Source of the DNA: Pantoea sp. CCBC3-3-1
Lineage (GTDB): Bacteria > Pseudomonadota > Gammaproteobacteria > Enterobacterales > Enterobacteriaceae
NCBI RefSeq assembly: GCF_007981265.1
Contig: NZ_CP034363.1
Coordinates: forward strand, 1,798,001-1,862,000
Length of the DNA stretch: 64,000 nt
Direction: 5' to 3'
Shown: positions 39,748 through 48,775 of the stretch, one piece after another
How the letters are laid out: every line of letters starts with the position of its first letter
How positions within the stretch are numbered: the stretch's first letter is position 1
Program-made: the position numbers and the translations under genes
Notes under the pieces: model-generated
Databases searched by the model: none
What the model was told of the DNA's origin: nothing
What the model saw: only the letters and a program-made list of their open reading frames with translations

Positions 39748-40833
39748 TTATTTCAGCGAGATGCGTGCCACGCTGTCCAGACCTTTGGTGGAATTGTCCT
39801 TGTTGAAATCTTGCTTCAACGTGACATACAGCGTCTGACCGTCGTCTGAAACCAGCAGGCTGTTAGGATGACTGTCGAACGACCAGCTGTTTTTCACCGC
39901 ATAGCTGGTGGCATCGAGCTGCAAGACTTTCTTCGATTCACGCTGGCTGATGTAAATTTCATTGCGTTTGGCATTGAATTTAATACCCAGCGCGTCGCCT
40001 TCAATGCGCTTAATGACCTTGCCGCTGCGTTCGTCAAATACCAGAGTAGTTTTCGCTTTGGAATCATCGGTCACGAACAGCCGTCCGGTAGCCGGATCGG
40101 ACGCCAGGTTGAGGAACAGATAAGCTTTGCCATCGCCTGCGGTCAGGCGCTTCTCGATTTTATGCGTATGCGGATTGATGACGAGGATCTCGCCGCCGCC
40201 GTTTGCCGCATAAATCCGATCGGTTGTCGCAGACCAGATGATGCCCGTAACCCACTTCCCGGCATTGCGAATGCGCGTTTTCAGCTTCATAGTTTTGGCA
40301 TCGACCACCCAAATCAATCCTGGATCGCCCACGCCGCCGATATAGAGCATTCCCTCATGCCAGAAAACTTCACGCGCGCCTAACGCATCGCCATCCGGGC
40401 CTTTCTCGCTGAACATCAGGCGCTGTAAAACCTTGCCGCTTTTAGCCTCTACCTTGGAGACGCCGCCATCCAGCGTATTGGTGGTGTAGAACACGCTGCC
40501 GTCAGGATCGGTCGCCATGGCAAAGTTTTTCAGATCGGTATGGGTTTCACCTTTATCAGCCAGTGAAGTCGGATCAAGACGGTAGATCACGCCGCCGTTA
40601 ACGTCCTTAAACGATTGTGCACTGGCAACATACAGCGCATTAGCCGCGGGAACCGCCGCCATTTCATACAGGCCATTGCCGATAAGGCGCTGAGAAACCT
40701 GAGTCGCTGCGGGTTTTGACGCCGCCGTTGGCGCGGCGGTTTTGCCTGCTGGTGCCTGACAGGCGGTCAGGCTGAAAGCGGCAACAACCGCGAGCGCAAC
40801 CACAGCTTTACGCTGACTGAGCAAAGATTTCAT
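39748..40833 (-). CDS. YncE-like beta-propeller lipoprotein
   Basis: A 361-residue propeller protein. A lipoprotein signal (VALAVVAAFSLTAC, Cys 25) precedes an Ala/Pro/Thr linker and seven-bladed YVTN-type repeats (DRIYAANGGGEILVINPHTH, ATGRLFVTDDSK, RNEIYISQRESKKVLQLD). E. coli YncE is periplasmic, iron-regulated and binds DNA in vitro; here it is lipid-anchored. It is divergent from an FhuE-like siderophore receptor with Fur boxes between, parallel to yncE-yncD. The start at 40833 is set by the signal peptide. Confidence 0.85.
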   Translation of the reverse strand: MKSLLSQRKAVVALAVVAAFSLTACQAPAGKTAAPTAASKPAATQVSQRLIGNGLYEMAAVPAANALYVASAQSFKDVNGGVIYRLDPTSLADKGETHTDLKNFAMATDPDGSVFYTTNTLDGGVSKVEAKSGKVLQRLMFSEKGPDGDALGAREVFWHEGMLYIGGVGDPGLIWVVDAKTMKLKTRIRNAGKWVTGIIWSATTDRIYAANGGGEILVINPHTHKIEKRLTAGDGKAYLFLNLASDPATGRLFVTDDSKAKTTLVFDERSGKVIKRIEGDALGIKFNAKRNEIYISQRESKKVLQLDATSYAVKNSWSFDSHPNSLLVSDDGQTLYVTLKQDFNKDNSTKGLDSVARISLK

Positions 40834-40895
40834 GTAAACCCCGATAATAAAAACTAACGCTGGCAAGGCGTTGCCAGCCTTTGCGTGATAAAAAG

Positions 40896-40914
40896 AATGA
40901 GAATCATACGCATT
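40896..40914. promoter_or_regulatory. Fur box upstream of the YncE-like gene
   Basis: AATGAGAATCATACGCATT is a good match to the 19-bp Fur consensus (GATAATGATAATCATTATC type). It lies 63 bp before the YncE-like start codon, implying iron repression. Confidence 0.72.
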
Positions 40915-41065
40915 AACAAAATCTAAGTAAATGCAACATTCGGCGTTGGATGACTATTTTGTTGTTAGCTCGCTGCCCGTCACACGGCGGCGTAACGGTC
41001 AGAGAAGGCTGTAATAACAAATTGTTACATCTTAAGTGCATAACGCTGGCGACGTCTGTAAAGCA

Positions 41066-41090
41066 AATAATTATCATTCTGATTCTCATC
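41066..41090. promoter_or_regulatory. Fur box upstream of the FhuE-like receptor gene
   Basis: An AT-rich site with ATAATTATCATTCTGATTCTC, overlapping NAT-A/T Fur hexamers on both strands, lies about 120 bp before the receptor start. The rest of 40915-41206 shows only promoter-like DNA. Confidence 0.68.
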
Positions 41091-41206
41091 AGTCGCCTGT
41101 TACCTGACCGATACCTAAGCGTGCGGGTGTGCGCGGGATGCTGGTGGCAGGACAATAACAAAAGAAGCGCCTTGGGCTGCGTATAACAAACAATCAAAGG
41201 GTTTTT

Positions 41207-43384
41207 ATGTCTTTTAAAAGCAGGGAAGGCGACGCGGCGGGACGCACGTTGACCATTAAACAGACCTTCACCGTTTCGTTACTGACGCTGGCCATTCAAA
41301 CCGTTATCCATCCCGCACACGCTGCGGCGATTGATACCACGACAGCAGCACAGCAAGATATGGTCGTGAGCGCCAGTGCGGATAACAGTGCTGAGCAGCA
41401 GGACTATGCGGTTCAAACCACCCGTGCAGGAACCAAAATGCTGCTCACGCCACGCGATGTCCCGCAGTCTCTCAGCGTGGTAACGAAACAGCGTATGCAG
41501 GATCAGAATTTACAATCGGTAGGCGAGGTGCTGGATAACACCACCGGCATAGCCACCGAGGTGATTGACAGCGAACGCTCTTCCTACTTTTCACGCGGTT
41601 TCCAGATAACGAACTTTACCTTCGATGATATCCCGACCTCGGTCAGCGATACGTGGAACTTTGGCGATGCAGGTTCGGATACCGCCATTTATGACCGTAT
41701 TGAGGTGGTGCGCGGCGCAACCGGGCTGATGACCGGCGCAGGCAGCCCGGCGGCTTCCGTCAATATGGTGCGCAAGCAGGCGGACAGCAAAACGTTTACC
41801 GGCAATCTGGATGCCAGCTACGGCAGCTGGAACAAACAGCGCTACGTGGCGGATGTTTCCGGGCCGCTGAATGAAGAAGGCACCGTGCGTGGCCGCGTGG
41901 TTGCCGGTTATCAGGATCAGGACAGCAAGCTGGACCGTTATCACAAAGGCAAAAAATTTCTGTATGGCGTGGTGGATGCGGATATTACCGACAACACCAC
42001 GGCCTCACTGGGCTACGACTATCAGGAAAGCAATACCGGCAACCCGACCTGGGGCGGGCTGCCCACCTGGTATAGCGACGGCACGCGCACCCATTTCAAC
42101 CGCAACACCAGCGTTGCCGCCGACTGGACGCATTACAATCTGAATTCGCGTAAAGTTTTTGCCACTCTTTCCCATAATTTTGATAACGGCTGGAATTTCC
42201 GCCTCAACGGTACGCATGCGGAAGAAACGTTCAACGACAAACTGCTTTATATCGAAGGCTTCCCGGATGCCGAGACGGGCGAAGGCACCACCGGTTTTGG
42301 CAGCCGTGACCGGGGAACGCGCAAGCTCGATTCTGTTGATACTTACGCCAGCGGTCCGTTTGAACTCTTTGGGCGTCAGCATCAGCTGATGGCGGGCGTC
42401 AGTTACAGCCGTCAGCACAACCAAACCTACAGTGAAGATGGCGAGCTGGACAGCGAGCAGATGGGCAGCGTGAACAACAGCTGGAGCGGCGAAGTCGTTG
42501 AGCCACAGTGGGGCGACTGGTATCAGAACGCCGATGACGTAGTCCGGCAGAAATCTGCTTATACCGCAGCACGTCTCTCGCTGGCCGATTCGCTCTCTTT
42601 AATTGCAGGCGTACGCTATACCCAGTGGAGCACGACCGGCAGCAGCGGCGACATGCGGAAAAATAATCTGACCCCTTACGGCGGTCTGGTTTATGACCTT
42701 AACGACACCTTATCGGCTTACGCCAGCTACACCTCTATTTTCCAGCCGCAAACGAAGCGCGACAGCAGCGGCGGCTACCTCTCGCCGGTGACCGGAAAGA
42801 ACTATGAAACCGGTTTGAAAGCCGACTGGTTCGATGGCCGTCTGACGTCAAATTTCGCCGTGTTCCGCATTGAACAAGAGAATGCTGCCCAGACGGATGG
42901 CAATAATTTTGTTAACAACAGCAGTGAACAGGCCTACGTGGCTACAAAAGGCGCGGTGAGCAAAGGAGCGGAATTTGAGTTAAACGGAGCCGTAACCGAT
43001 AACCTGCAAATGACGTTTGGCGCGACTCGCTACGTGGCGAGAGATTCTTCAGGCCGCTTTAACAGCAATATGCCGCAAACCTCATTCAAGCTGTTTGGCC
43101 GTTACCGTCTGCCGGGGCTGCCAGATCTGACCATTGGCGGCGGTATGAACTGGCAAAACCGCACCTTCCAGGACGTCACCGGCCCTGATGGCGAGACGCA
43201 GCGCGTTTACCAGAGCAGCTATCCGCTGGCTAACCTGTTTGCCCGTTATCAGGTTACTAAACAGCTGGCGGTGCAGGCTAACGTCAACAACCTGTTCGAT
43301 CGCACCTACTATTCCTGGCTGAGCGACTACGCGGTCTATGGCGAAGCGCGTAACTATTCTGTGAATCTTTCTTATTCGTTCTGA
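41207..43384 (+). CDS. FhuE-like TonB-dependent siderophore receptor
   Basis: A 725-residue outer-membrane receptor. A signal peptide ends near HAAAI (residue 45). A TonB box region (QDMVVSAS) and plug domain follow, with VPQSLSVVTKQRMQDQNLQS, RGFQITNFTFDDIPTS and IYDRIEVVRGATGLMTGAGS, then a 22-strand barrel ending in aromatic F (NLSYSF). It aligns over its length with E. coli FhuE (receptor for coprogen, ferrioxamine and rhodotorulic acid), including the RGFQI plug motif and YASYTSIFQPQ. AAGGG precedes the ATG. Regulated by Fur by position. Confidence 0.88.
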   Translation: MSFKSREGDAAGRTLTIKQTFTVSLLTLAIQTVIHPAHAAAIDTTTAAQQDMVVSASADNSAEQQDYAVQTTRAGTKMLLTPRDVPQSLSVVTKQRMQDQNLQSVGEVLDNTTGIATEVIDSERSSYFSRGFQITNFTFDDIPTSVSDTWNFGDAGSDTAIYDRIEVVRGATGLMTGAGSPAASVNMVRKQADSKTFTGNLDASYGSWNKQRYVADVSGPLNEEGTVRGRVVAGYQDQDSKLDRYHKGKKFLYGVVDADITDNTTASLGYDYQESNTGNPTWGGLPTWYSDGTRTHFNRNTSVAADWTHYNLNSRKVFATLSHNFDNGWNFRLNGTHAEETFNDKLLYIEGFPDAETGEGTTGFGSRDRGTRKLDSVDTYASGPFELFGRQHQLMAGVSYSRQHNQTYSEDGELDSEQMGSVNNSWSGEVVEPQWGDWYQNADDVVRQKSAYTAARLSLADSLSLIAGVRYTQWSTTGSSGDMRKNNLTPYGGLVYDLNDTLSAYASYTSIFQPQTKRDSSGGYLSPVTGKNYETGLKADWFDGRLTSNFAVFRIEQENAAQTDGNNFVNNSSEQAYVATKGAVSKGAEFELNGAVTDNLQMTFGATRYVARDSSGRFNSNMPQTSFKLFGRYRLPGLPDLTIGGGMNWQNRTFQDVTGPDGETQRVYQSSYPLANLFARYQVTKQLAVQANVNNLFDRTYYSWLSDYAVYGEARNYSVNLSYSF

Positions 43385-43389
43385 GCCAG

Positions 43390-43418
43390 CTCCCCGACCG
43401 GCGTCGGGGAGTCCTTTC
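43390..43418 (+). terminator. terminator of the FhuE-like gene
   Basis: CTCCCCGAC and GTCGGGGAG form a perfect 9-bp stem with a 4-base loop followed by TCCTTTC. Confidence 0.8.
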
Positions 43419-43424
43419 AGCGGC

Positions 43425-44174
43425 TTAAATCTGTGCCAGACCACCATCGACGAAAAGCTCTGCTGCGTTGATAAAACTGGCGGCATCAGAGGCAAGAAAC
43501 GCCACAACCGTGCCAACTTCCTTCGGTTCGCCCAGGCGACCAAGCGGAACCTGAGCCGTCAGCGCATCGAACAGACCCTGTCGGCTCTCTTCGGCGACCA
43601 GCCCTTCCAGACCCGGCGTACGAATCGGACCGGGACTGACCACATTGACGCGGATCCCACGATCTTTTAAATCCAGCGCCCAGCTGCGGGCAAAGTTGCG
43701 GACGGCAGCCTTGCTGGCACTGTAGACGCTAAAACCTGCGGTACCCTTAACGGAAACGGTCGAGCCGGTAAGAATTACCGAGGCGTTATCGACAAGCAAT
43801 GGCAGCGCTTTCTGCACGGTAAAAACCAGGCCGCGCACATTGGTGGCAAAAATCGTGTCAAAATGCTCTTCGGTAATGGCACCCAGCGGCGACAGATCCC
43901 CGCCGCCCGCGTTGGCAACCAGAATGTCAAAGTGGCCGACGCTTTTGGCAATCTGCGCGTACATTGCGTCCAAATCACCGAGCTTAGAGACATCAGCACG
44001 AATGCCGGTTGCTGCGGAGCCAAGAAGGGCGACTGCCTTATCGAGTTCCTGCGGACGACGACCGGTGATAAAGACTTTTGCGCCCTGAGCAATCAGCTCT
44101 TTAGCCGCTGCCAGACCAATACCGGTGGTGCCGCCGGTAACCAGAGCAACTTTTCCACTTAATGGATTATTCAT
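43425..44174 (-). CDS. short-chain dehydrogenase/reductase
   Basis: A 249-residue classical SDR with the NAD(P) motif VTGGTTGIGLAAAKEL near residue 12, VANAGGG, and the catalytic YSASK near residue 150. The arginine in ITGRRPQE after strand 2 suggests NADP preference. The substrate is unknown. It is divergent from a LysR-type gene, which probably controls it. ATG 44174 is chosen because AGGA lies 8 bases upstream; ATG 44180 would add two residues. Confidence 0.88.
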   Translation of the reverse strand: MNNPLSGKVALVTGGTTGIGLAAAKELIAQGAKVFITGRRPQELDKAVALLGSAATGIRADVSKLGDLDAMYAQIAKSVGHFDILVANAGGGDLSPLGAITEEHFDTIFATNVRGLVFTVQKALPLLVDNASVILTGSTVSVKGTAGFSVYSASKAAVRNFARSWALDLKDRGIRVNVVSPGPIRTPGLEGLVAEESRQGLFDALTAQVPLGRLGEPKEVGTVVAFLASDAASFINAAELFVDGGLAQI

Positions 44175-44340
44175 TTTCATTTCCTCGTCATTAAACGTTG
44201 ATTTCAACCCCTGAAAGACATTGCCACGCTCTACAGGGCATGAAAGAACAGTAGTCCTGAAACCGATGCGGAAAAACGGTGTAAAATGAAAATGACTATT
44301 CACACAGGTGGATAATCGAATCTCTAACCCGGAGTGAGAT

Positions 44341-45255
44341 ATGGATCAGTTAATGGCGATACGGGCTTTTGCCCGCGTAGTGGAAGCGGGAAATTTTACG
44401 CGAGCCGCAGATTCACTCACCATGCCTAACGCTACCCTGAGTAAGCTGGTTCAGGAGCTGGAAGCGCATCTTGGCGTCCGACTGTTGCAACGGACAACCC
44501 GGCGTGTCACGGTTACGCCGGAAGGGCAGGAATATTATGAGAAAACCTCGCGTATTCTGCGGGATTTGGAGGATATCGACGCCTGCTTTGATATTGCGCG
44601 GAATAAGCCGAGCGGGCAGCTACGCATCGATGTGGGCGGATCGATGATGCGCGACGTGCTCATTCCCGCGCTGCCTGAGTTTGTTGCGCGCTACCCTGAT
44701 ATTTATCTCACGCTTGGCGTCTCGGATCGTGCCGTCGATTTGATTGGCGACAATATCGACTGTGTGATCCGTGGCGGCCCGCTAAATGATTCTTCGCTGA
44801 TCGCTCGGCATATTGGTTTCGCTACGTTGATAACCTGTGCTTCGCCCGCCTATCTGAAGCTTTATGGCATTCCGGCTTATCCGGAAGAGCTTAAAAACGG
44901 CCACCGGCTGGTTAGCTATCTTTCACCGCACAACGGCAAAGCCTTTCCGTTTCGGTTTGAACGTGACGGCATCAAAACTGAAATCAAAATCGATCAGCGT
45001 ATGGGCGTTAACGAGAGCAATGCGCATCTGGCGACAGCGATTGCCGGCCTGGGGATTATTCAGACGTTTACTTATGCAGCTAATGCCGCATTGCGTGATG
45101 GCCTGCTGGTGGAAGTGATGCCGCAATGGCGGCCTGCCGCTTATCCTTTTCACGTGGTTTATCCACAAAATCGACACGTAACGCAGCGTCTGCGGGTATT
45201 TATTGCCTGGCTGCTGGAGGCTTTTCCAAAAAAGCTGGCAGGAGATAATCAGTAA
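44341..45255 (+). CDS. LysR-family transcriptional regulator
   Basis: A 304-residue LTTR. The winged helix reads MDQLMAIRAFARVVEAGNFT followed by RAADSLTMPNATLSKLVQEL; the effector domain begins near residue 95 (SGQLRIDVGGSMMRDVLIPA). It belongs to the group usually regulating a divergent oxidoreductase, here the SDR gene 166 bp away. The start is set by family alignment. Confidence 0.9.
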   Translation: MDQLMAIRAFARVVEAGNFTRAADSLTMPNATLSKLVQELEAHLGVRLLQRTTRRVTVTPEGQEYYEKTSRILRDLEDIDACFDIARNKPSGQLRIDVGGSMMRDVLIPALPEFVARYPDIYLTLGVSDRAVDLIGDNIDCVIRGGPLNDSSLIARHIGFATLITCASPAYLKLYGIPAYPEELKNGHRLVSYLSPHNGKAFPFRFERDGIKTEIKIDQRMGVNESNAHLATAIAGLGIIQTFTYAANAALRDGLLVEVMPQWRPAAYPFHVVYPQNRHVTQRLRVFIAWLLEAFPKKLAGDNQ

Positions 45256-45392
45256 AACAAATTTTGTGCCGAAGAAATCTGATAACGTGACGGGCAGTCA
45301 GCATTATCTGGTAAATAACCCCATTCTATTTAATAATAAACGCCGTTCATTTTTCAAAACATTGTTATTTATTGTTCAAGGATGCTCATTCG

Positions 45393-45809
45393 TTGAAAAA
45401 AACCGATGTTAAACGACTACATTTTTTGCAGCAGGTCAAAAGAGACCCGTTGAAACTGATATTTTGCCTGGGGACGGTTTTTTTCTTCGCGATATTCATC
45501 ACCAACATTTTGCCGCTTTTCTCCCGCGGTAATGGTCATGGCGGGCTGATTGGGATCGTTGTCGGCATAGTTTTTACTTATCGCTACAGCAGTATTTCGC
45601 AGATAAAACTGACGGAAAACCAGCAGGCGTTTATACCCGTACTAAAGAAATACCGTTATCAAAAAACAGACAGTGGCTATTACCAACCGCCGGGACTGAA
45701 AATCCTGCAATTTCGTTCCCAGCGTATTTACCTCGACAGGCAGGGGGAAAACGTTGTGGTAACCGGCCCCTGGTATGTTCTGCAAAAAATACAAAAAGCA
45801 CATCCCTGA
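45393..45809 (+). CDS. small membrane-anchored protein, unknown
   Basis: About 138 residues from TTG 45393 ((M)KKTDVKRLHFLQQV). Two close hydrophobic segments (LIFCLGTVFFFAIFITNILP and GLIGIVVGIVFTY) are followed by a soluble C-terminal part (RYQKTDSGYYQPPGLKILQF). AAGGA stands 10 bases upstream of this TTG; an earlier TTG at 45372 adds seven residues. It is not a family I recognise. Start uncertain. Confidence 0.6.
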   Translation: MKKTDVKRLHFLQQVKRDPLKLIFCLGTVFFFAIFITNILPLFSRGNGHGGLIGIVVGIVFTYRYSSISQIKLTENQQAFIPVLKKYRYQKTDSGYYQPPGLKILQFRSQRIYLDRQGENVVVTGPWYVLQKIQKAHP

Positions 45810-45854
45810 TGGTGGATCGGGTGGGTTGAAGCGGGTTATCTGATGATTACTGGC

Positions 45855-45890
45855 AGGCTAAAGGTCGGATATTTAACTGACCTTTAGCCT
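45855..45890. terminator. long hairpin after the small membrane protein gene
   Basis: AGGCTAAAGGTC and GACCTTTAGCCT form a perfect 12-bp stem with a 12-base loop between convergent small genes. No U-tract follows on the plus strand (A-rich instead). Confidence 0.55.
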
Positions 45891-45915
45891 GAAAAAAGCG
45901 AAAAGATGTGGCCGG

Positions 45916-46086
45916 TTACGACTGCGGCTGTCCTACCGGACCCGCGCCTAAGGTGCCGCCGGGTGCCTGCTGACCGCCTGGCGCATGAGGACGTCCATCG
46001 TTACCGACGGCACTACTGCGATGCATACAGCCTGATAAGGCAACAACGGCTAAAACAGCAATAAGACCTTTAGTGTAATGCTTCAT
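45916..46086 (-). CDS. small outer-envelope lipoprotein
   Basis: A 56-residue protein too short for a usual length cut-off. Lipoprotein signal MKHYTKGLIAVLAVVALSGC with the lipobox Cys at 20. The mature part is 37 residues rich in Gly, Pro and Gln (PHAPGGQQAPGG, GAGPVGQPQS) and likely unstructured. GGGGGAT precedes the ATG. Function unknown. Confidence 0.75.
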   Translation of the reverse strand: MKHYTKGLIAVLAVVALSGCMHRSSAVGNDGRPHAPGGQQAPGGTLGAGPVGQPQS

Positions 46087-46283
46087 ACGATATCCCCCGG
46101 ATTAAAAGTGAAGTAACGAAATAAAGCGTAGTCAAAATTTCATTTAATTCAAGGCTGAAGCATTCGTTCATTAGCAGCAAGCGCGTTACGCATCCACTAT
46201 TAAGACGAATGTCTCATTAGCAAAAGGTTATAAATTCATCTATACAAAGAAAGCGTACTTCACTTTTCTTATTTGAGGCCGAT

Positions 46284-46589
46284 ATGGTACACGCGAAAAA
46301 CGGATTTTATGCTGGATTAGCGGTTTGTTATTTTCTTACTGCGGGACTGGCGGTGGCTAAAGAGCCAGCAGAATTAACCGATGCCGCAGTAAAGCAGCAA
46401 ATTATCGATGAGTCAGTAGCGGATTATTCCGGCGCCTGCGCCTGTCCCTATAATTCAGCGAGAAACGGCAGTCGCTGCGGTGGGCGCAGCGCATGGAGTA
46501 AGCCTGGCGGCGCATCACCCATTTGTTATAAAAATGAGGTGACGGCTGAAATGGTTAAGGCATGGCGCGAAAATCATCGTAATGAATAG
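46284..46589 (+). CDS. small secreted cysteine-containing protein
   Basis: A 101-residue protein with a signal peptide (residues 1-25, ending LAVAKE). The mature part has a characteristic motif: DYSGACACPYNSARNGSRCG followed by GRSAWSKPGG and PICYKNEVT, with four cysteines. The same motif occurs in conserved hypothetical proteins of many gammaproteobacteria (from memory); function unknown. It is divergent from the small lipoprotein gene over a 197-bp gap. Confidence 0.75.
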   Translation: MVHAKNGFYAGLAVCYFLTAGLAVAKEPAELTDAAVKQQIIDESVADYSGACACPYNSARNGSRCGGRSAWSKPGGASPICYKNEVTAEMVKAWRENHRNE

Positions 46590-46630
46590 GGCGATATAAA
46601 AGCCCTGGTTGATCTTCGCGCCGGATACCT

Positions 46631-46659
46631 GGTCAGGACAACGCAACGTTGTCCTGACC
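46631..46659. terminator. perfect 13-bp hairpin between convergent genes
   Basis: GGTCAGGACAACG and CGTTGTCCTGACC form a perfect 13-bp stem with a CAA triloop. It separates the small secreted protein gene from the SDR gene. No U-tract. Confidence 0.65.
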
Positions 46660-46666
46660 GGTAGGA

Positions 46667-47431
46667 TCAGGCCTGCTTTGGCTGACCGTTAGAGGCGGTA
46701 ATTCCGCCATCGACCGGCAGATTCACGCCGGTAATATAACGCGCATCGTCACTGGCGATAAAAGCGATGGCATCAGCAATATCTTCTGGTTGGCCTGCTC
46801 GCGCCAGCGGGATCCGCTCATAGAATTTGTTCAGCAATGGCTGATTATCCTTCATCTCTTCCGTTAAATCGGTAAGCGTAAAGCCCGGGCACACTGCATT
46901 AACGCGAACGCCATCGGCGCCGTAATCCATTGCCAGCGAACGGGTAAAGTTAGTGATAGCCCCCTTCGCTGCGTTGTAGACGCTCATTCCCCAGTCGCCA
47001 CCCAGCCCGGAAACAGAAGAGATGTTCACGACGTTGCCTTTGCTTTTCAGCAGCGCGGGCATGAAGTAGTGGACGCAGTGGAAAACCCCATCCAAATCCA
47101 CCTTCATCAGGTTTTTCCAGTCATCCAGGGAGACTTCATGAATTCGTCCCTGCACGATCACGCCAGCGTTATTAAGCAGAACGTCAACCTGACCATATTT
47201 TTCCAGCACCTGGCGTGACAGAGCCTGTACCTGTTCCGCTTCACCCACGTCACACGGGGCGACAAGGTGATTACCCTGAGGCAATATTGCCAGCGTTTTT
47301 TCCAGCTTCTCTTTTGTACGCCCTACCAGCACCACCGAAGCGCCTTCGCTGGCAAAACGTTTTGCGGCCGCCTGGCCAATACCCGATCCTGCGCCGGTCA
47401 CGACAACGACTTTTTGCTGAAAACGAGCCAT
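46667..47431 (-). CDS. short-chain dehydrogenase/reductase
   Basis: A 254-residue classical SDR: VTGAGSGIGQAAAKRF near residue 11, LLNNAGV, the serine in NVVNISSVSG, and the active-site YNAAK near residue 155. The end VNLPVDGGITASNGQPKQ is typical. The start MARFQQKVVVVTGAG at 47431 has GGAGG 6 bases upstream. The substrate is unknown. No linked regulator. Confidence 0.88.
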   Translation of the reverse strand: MARFQQKVVVVTGAGSGIGQAAAKRFASEGASVVLVGRTKEKLEKTLAILPQGNHLVAPCDVGEAEQVQALSRQVLEKYGQVDVLLNNAGVIVQGRIHEVSLDDWKNLMKVDLDGVFHCVHYFMPALLKSKGNVVNISSVSGLGGDWGMSVYNAAKGAITNFTRSLAMDYGADGVRVNAVCPGFTLTDLTEEMKDNQPLLNKFYERIPLARAGQPEDIADAIAFIASDDARYITGVNLPVDGGITASNGQPKQA

Positions 47432-47591
47432 TTTAACCTCCTGTTGCATGTTAACTGTTACCGATAACTTTGGCAGTCTCAGCCGGAAGCGCAAGGCAAA
47501 GAGAAAGGGTTTTTAATTAAATTGCTGATAGTAATAGGTTTTTTAGCAAATCATAATGTAAGCAGATTTAACGGAGGAAGGACAGAAAACC

Positions 47592-48068
47592 TTATTCAGG
47601 AAGATCGATTACCATCTTCATGCAGGCCAGCTCACCCGCCATGGCCGAGTGATAGACGGCTTTTTTAACCAGCCGAAAGCCCTGATGCTGATAAAAGCGC
47701 CAGGCGTTCGGCGTTGAAGCCAGGGTTAAGGTGGTAAAACCGCGCGCCAGCGCTTCTTGTTTAATAGCCTGCAAAATAGCGGTGGCATAGCCAAAACCCA
47801 TATAGTCGGGCAGGGTAAAAATCGCTTCTACGCTGTGCGCTTGCAGATCCAGAAAGCCCGTTGCTACCGGGATCGCCTGATCCGGCGCATCCGTCACAAA
47901 AAAAGGGTTTTGGACGATCGCACTAACAAAACCCGGCGGCATCTTATCCGGCGTCCAGGCCGCTACTGCTGCATCACCATAGGCTTCACGACAGCCTCCC
48001 CGGATAGCCAGGTTACGTATGCGCCATAAGGCTTCGGCTTCTTCCGGTCGCGCGCGTCGGGTTCTCAT
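47592..48068 (-). CDS. GNAT-family N-acetyltransferase
   Basis: A 158-residue acetyltransferase beginning MRTRRARPEEAEALWRIRN. Core pattern: DLQAHSVEAIFTLPDYMGFG, then YATAILQAIKQEALARG and NAWRFYQHQGFRLV. The acetyl-CoA loop reads YMGFGYATA. GAGGAAGG stands before this ATG; a longer frame overlaps the upstream kinase gene. It starts 8 bases after the kinase stop, so the two are probably co-transcribed. Confidence 0.82.
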   Translation of the reverse strand: MRTRRARPEEAEALWRIRNLAIRGGCREAYGDAAVAAWTPDKMPPGFVSAIVQNPFFVTDAPDQAIPVATGFLDLQAHSVEAIFTLPDYMGFGYATAILQAIKQEALARGFTTLTLASTPNAWRFYQHQGFRLVKKAVYHSAMAGELACMKMVIDLPE

Positions 48069-48075
48069 GCCTTCC

Positions 48076-48594
48076 TCACCGTTTTTCTCCACTGGCATCA
48101 TAGTAAATGATGGAAAACCCTTCGTCAGGCTGAGGCGTGACAAAGTAGCGACTGATTAAATCGTACTGTGCTTCGGTAGCCTCAAAATCATGCTCACCGT
48201 TTTGATTTCTGGCGAGAAGGCGTGCTTTACAAGTGGCATCGGGCACATTAAGAAAGTGCAGCCTGTGATGGCAGTTTGACGTGATAATGATGTCTTTGAT
48301 GGCTTCGCGGTGGGCGAGGGTATTGGCCGGGAAATCAAGCACCACCGAGACGCCAGCATTCAGTAAATCAGTCAGGTGCGGCTTTATCGCTTCCCACAGT
48401 CGTGCGGAACAATCAACGTAATCTGCAACGCTGGTCATCCTGTCAGCGTAGAGCGCTGCCAGCCAGCGATCTTCGCTTAACAACACGGTTAGCGGCGCGT
48501 TGGCCAGTTTTCTGGCCAGAGTGGATTTACCGGAGGCGATTTTCCCACAGAGCAGATGAAGCATGGCGGGTTGTTGGCTGAAATGGTGTGACAT
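48076..48594 (-). CDS. AAA/zeta-type ATP-binding kinase-like protein
   Basis: A 172-residue P-loop protein: HLLCGKIASGKSTLARKLA (Walker A near residue 16), SEDRWLAALYAD, VVLDFPANTLAHREAIKD, and an arginine-rich lid (CKARLLARNQNGEH). This is the pattern of small zeta-toxin/gluconate-kinase-like kinases probably acting on small molecules. MSHHFSQQPAM at 48594 is chosen, with AGG upstream. It is followed closely by a GNAT gene. Confidence 0.8.
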   Translation of the reverse strand: MSHHFSQQPAMLHLLCGKIASGKSTLARKLANAPLTVLLSEDRWLAALYADRMTSVADYVDCSARLWEAIKPHLTDLLNAGVSVVLDFPANTLAHREAIKDIIITSNCHHRLHFLNVPDATCKARLLARNQNGEHDFEATEAQYDLISRYFVTPQPDEGFSIIYYDASGEKR

Positions 48595-48626
48595 ACAGGC
48601 ACCTCTTTCGTTACCGACACGCAAAA

Positions 48627-48773
48627 TTATTCTTCGCGATGTCGCAAAATGAAGGTCGCGATTTCGAACAGCATATCTTCAACTTTTATCATCAATGGGC
48701 TGGAGGTAAACACCCAAAAAATCAGCAGTACTACGACTAAAGCAAGGCACACGTACAAAAGGCCTCGAAGCAT
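48627..48773 (-). CDS. small membrane protein
   Basis: A 48-residue protein: MLRGLLYVCLALVVVLLIFW is one transmembrane helix, followed by an amphipathic tail ending FILRHREE. It begins 3 bases after the PACE gene stop on the same strand, so probably co-translated with it. Such a gene could encode an accessory peptide of the pump; this is inference. Confidence 0.55.
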   Translation of the reverse strand: MLRGLLYVCLALVVVLLIFWVFTSSPLMIKVEDMLFEIATFILRHREE

Positions 48774-48775
48774 TG

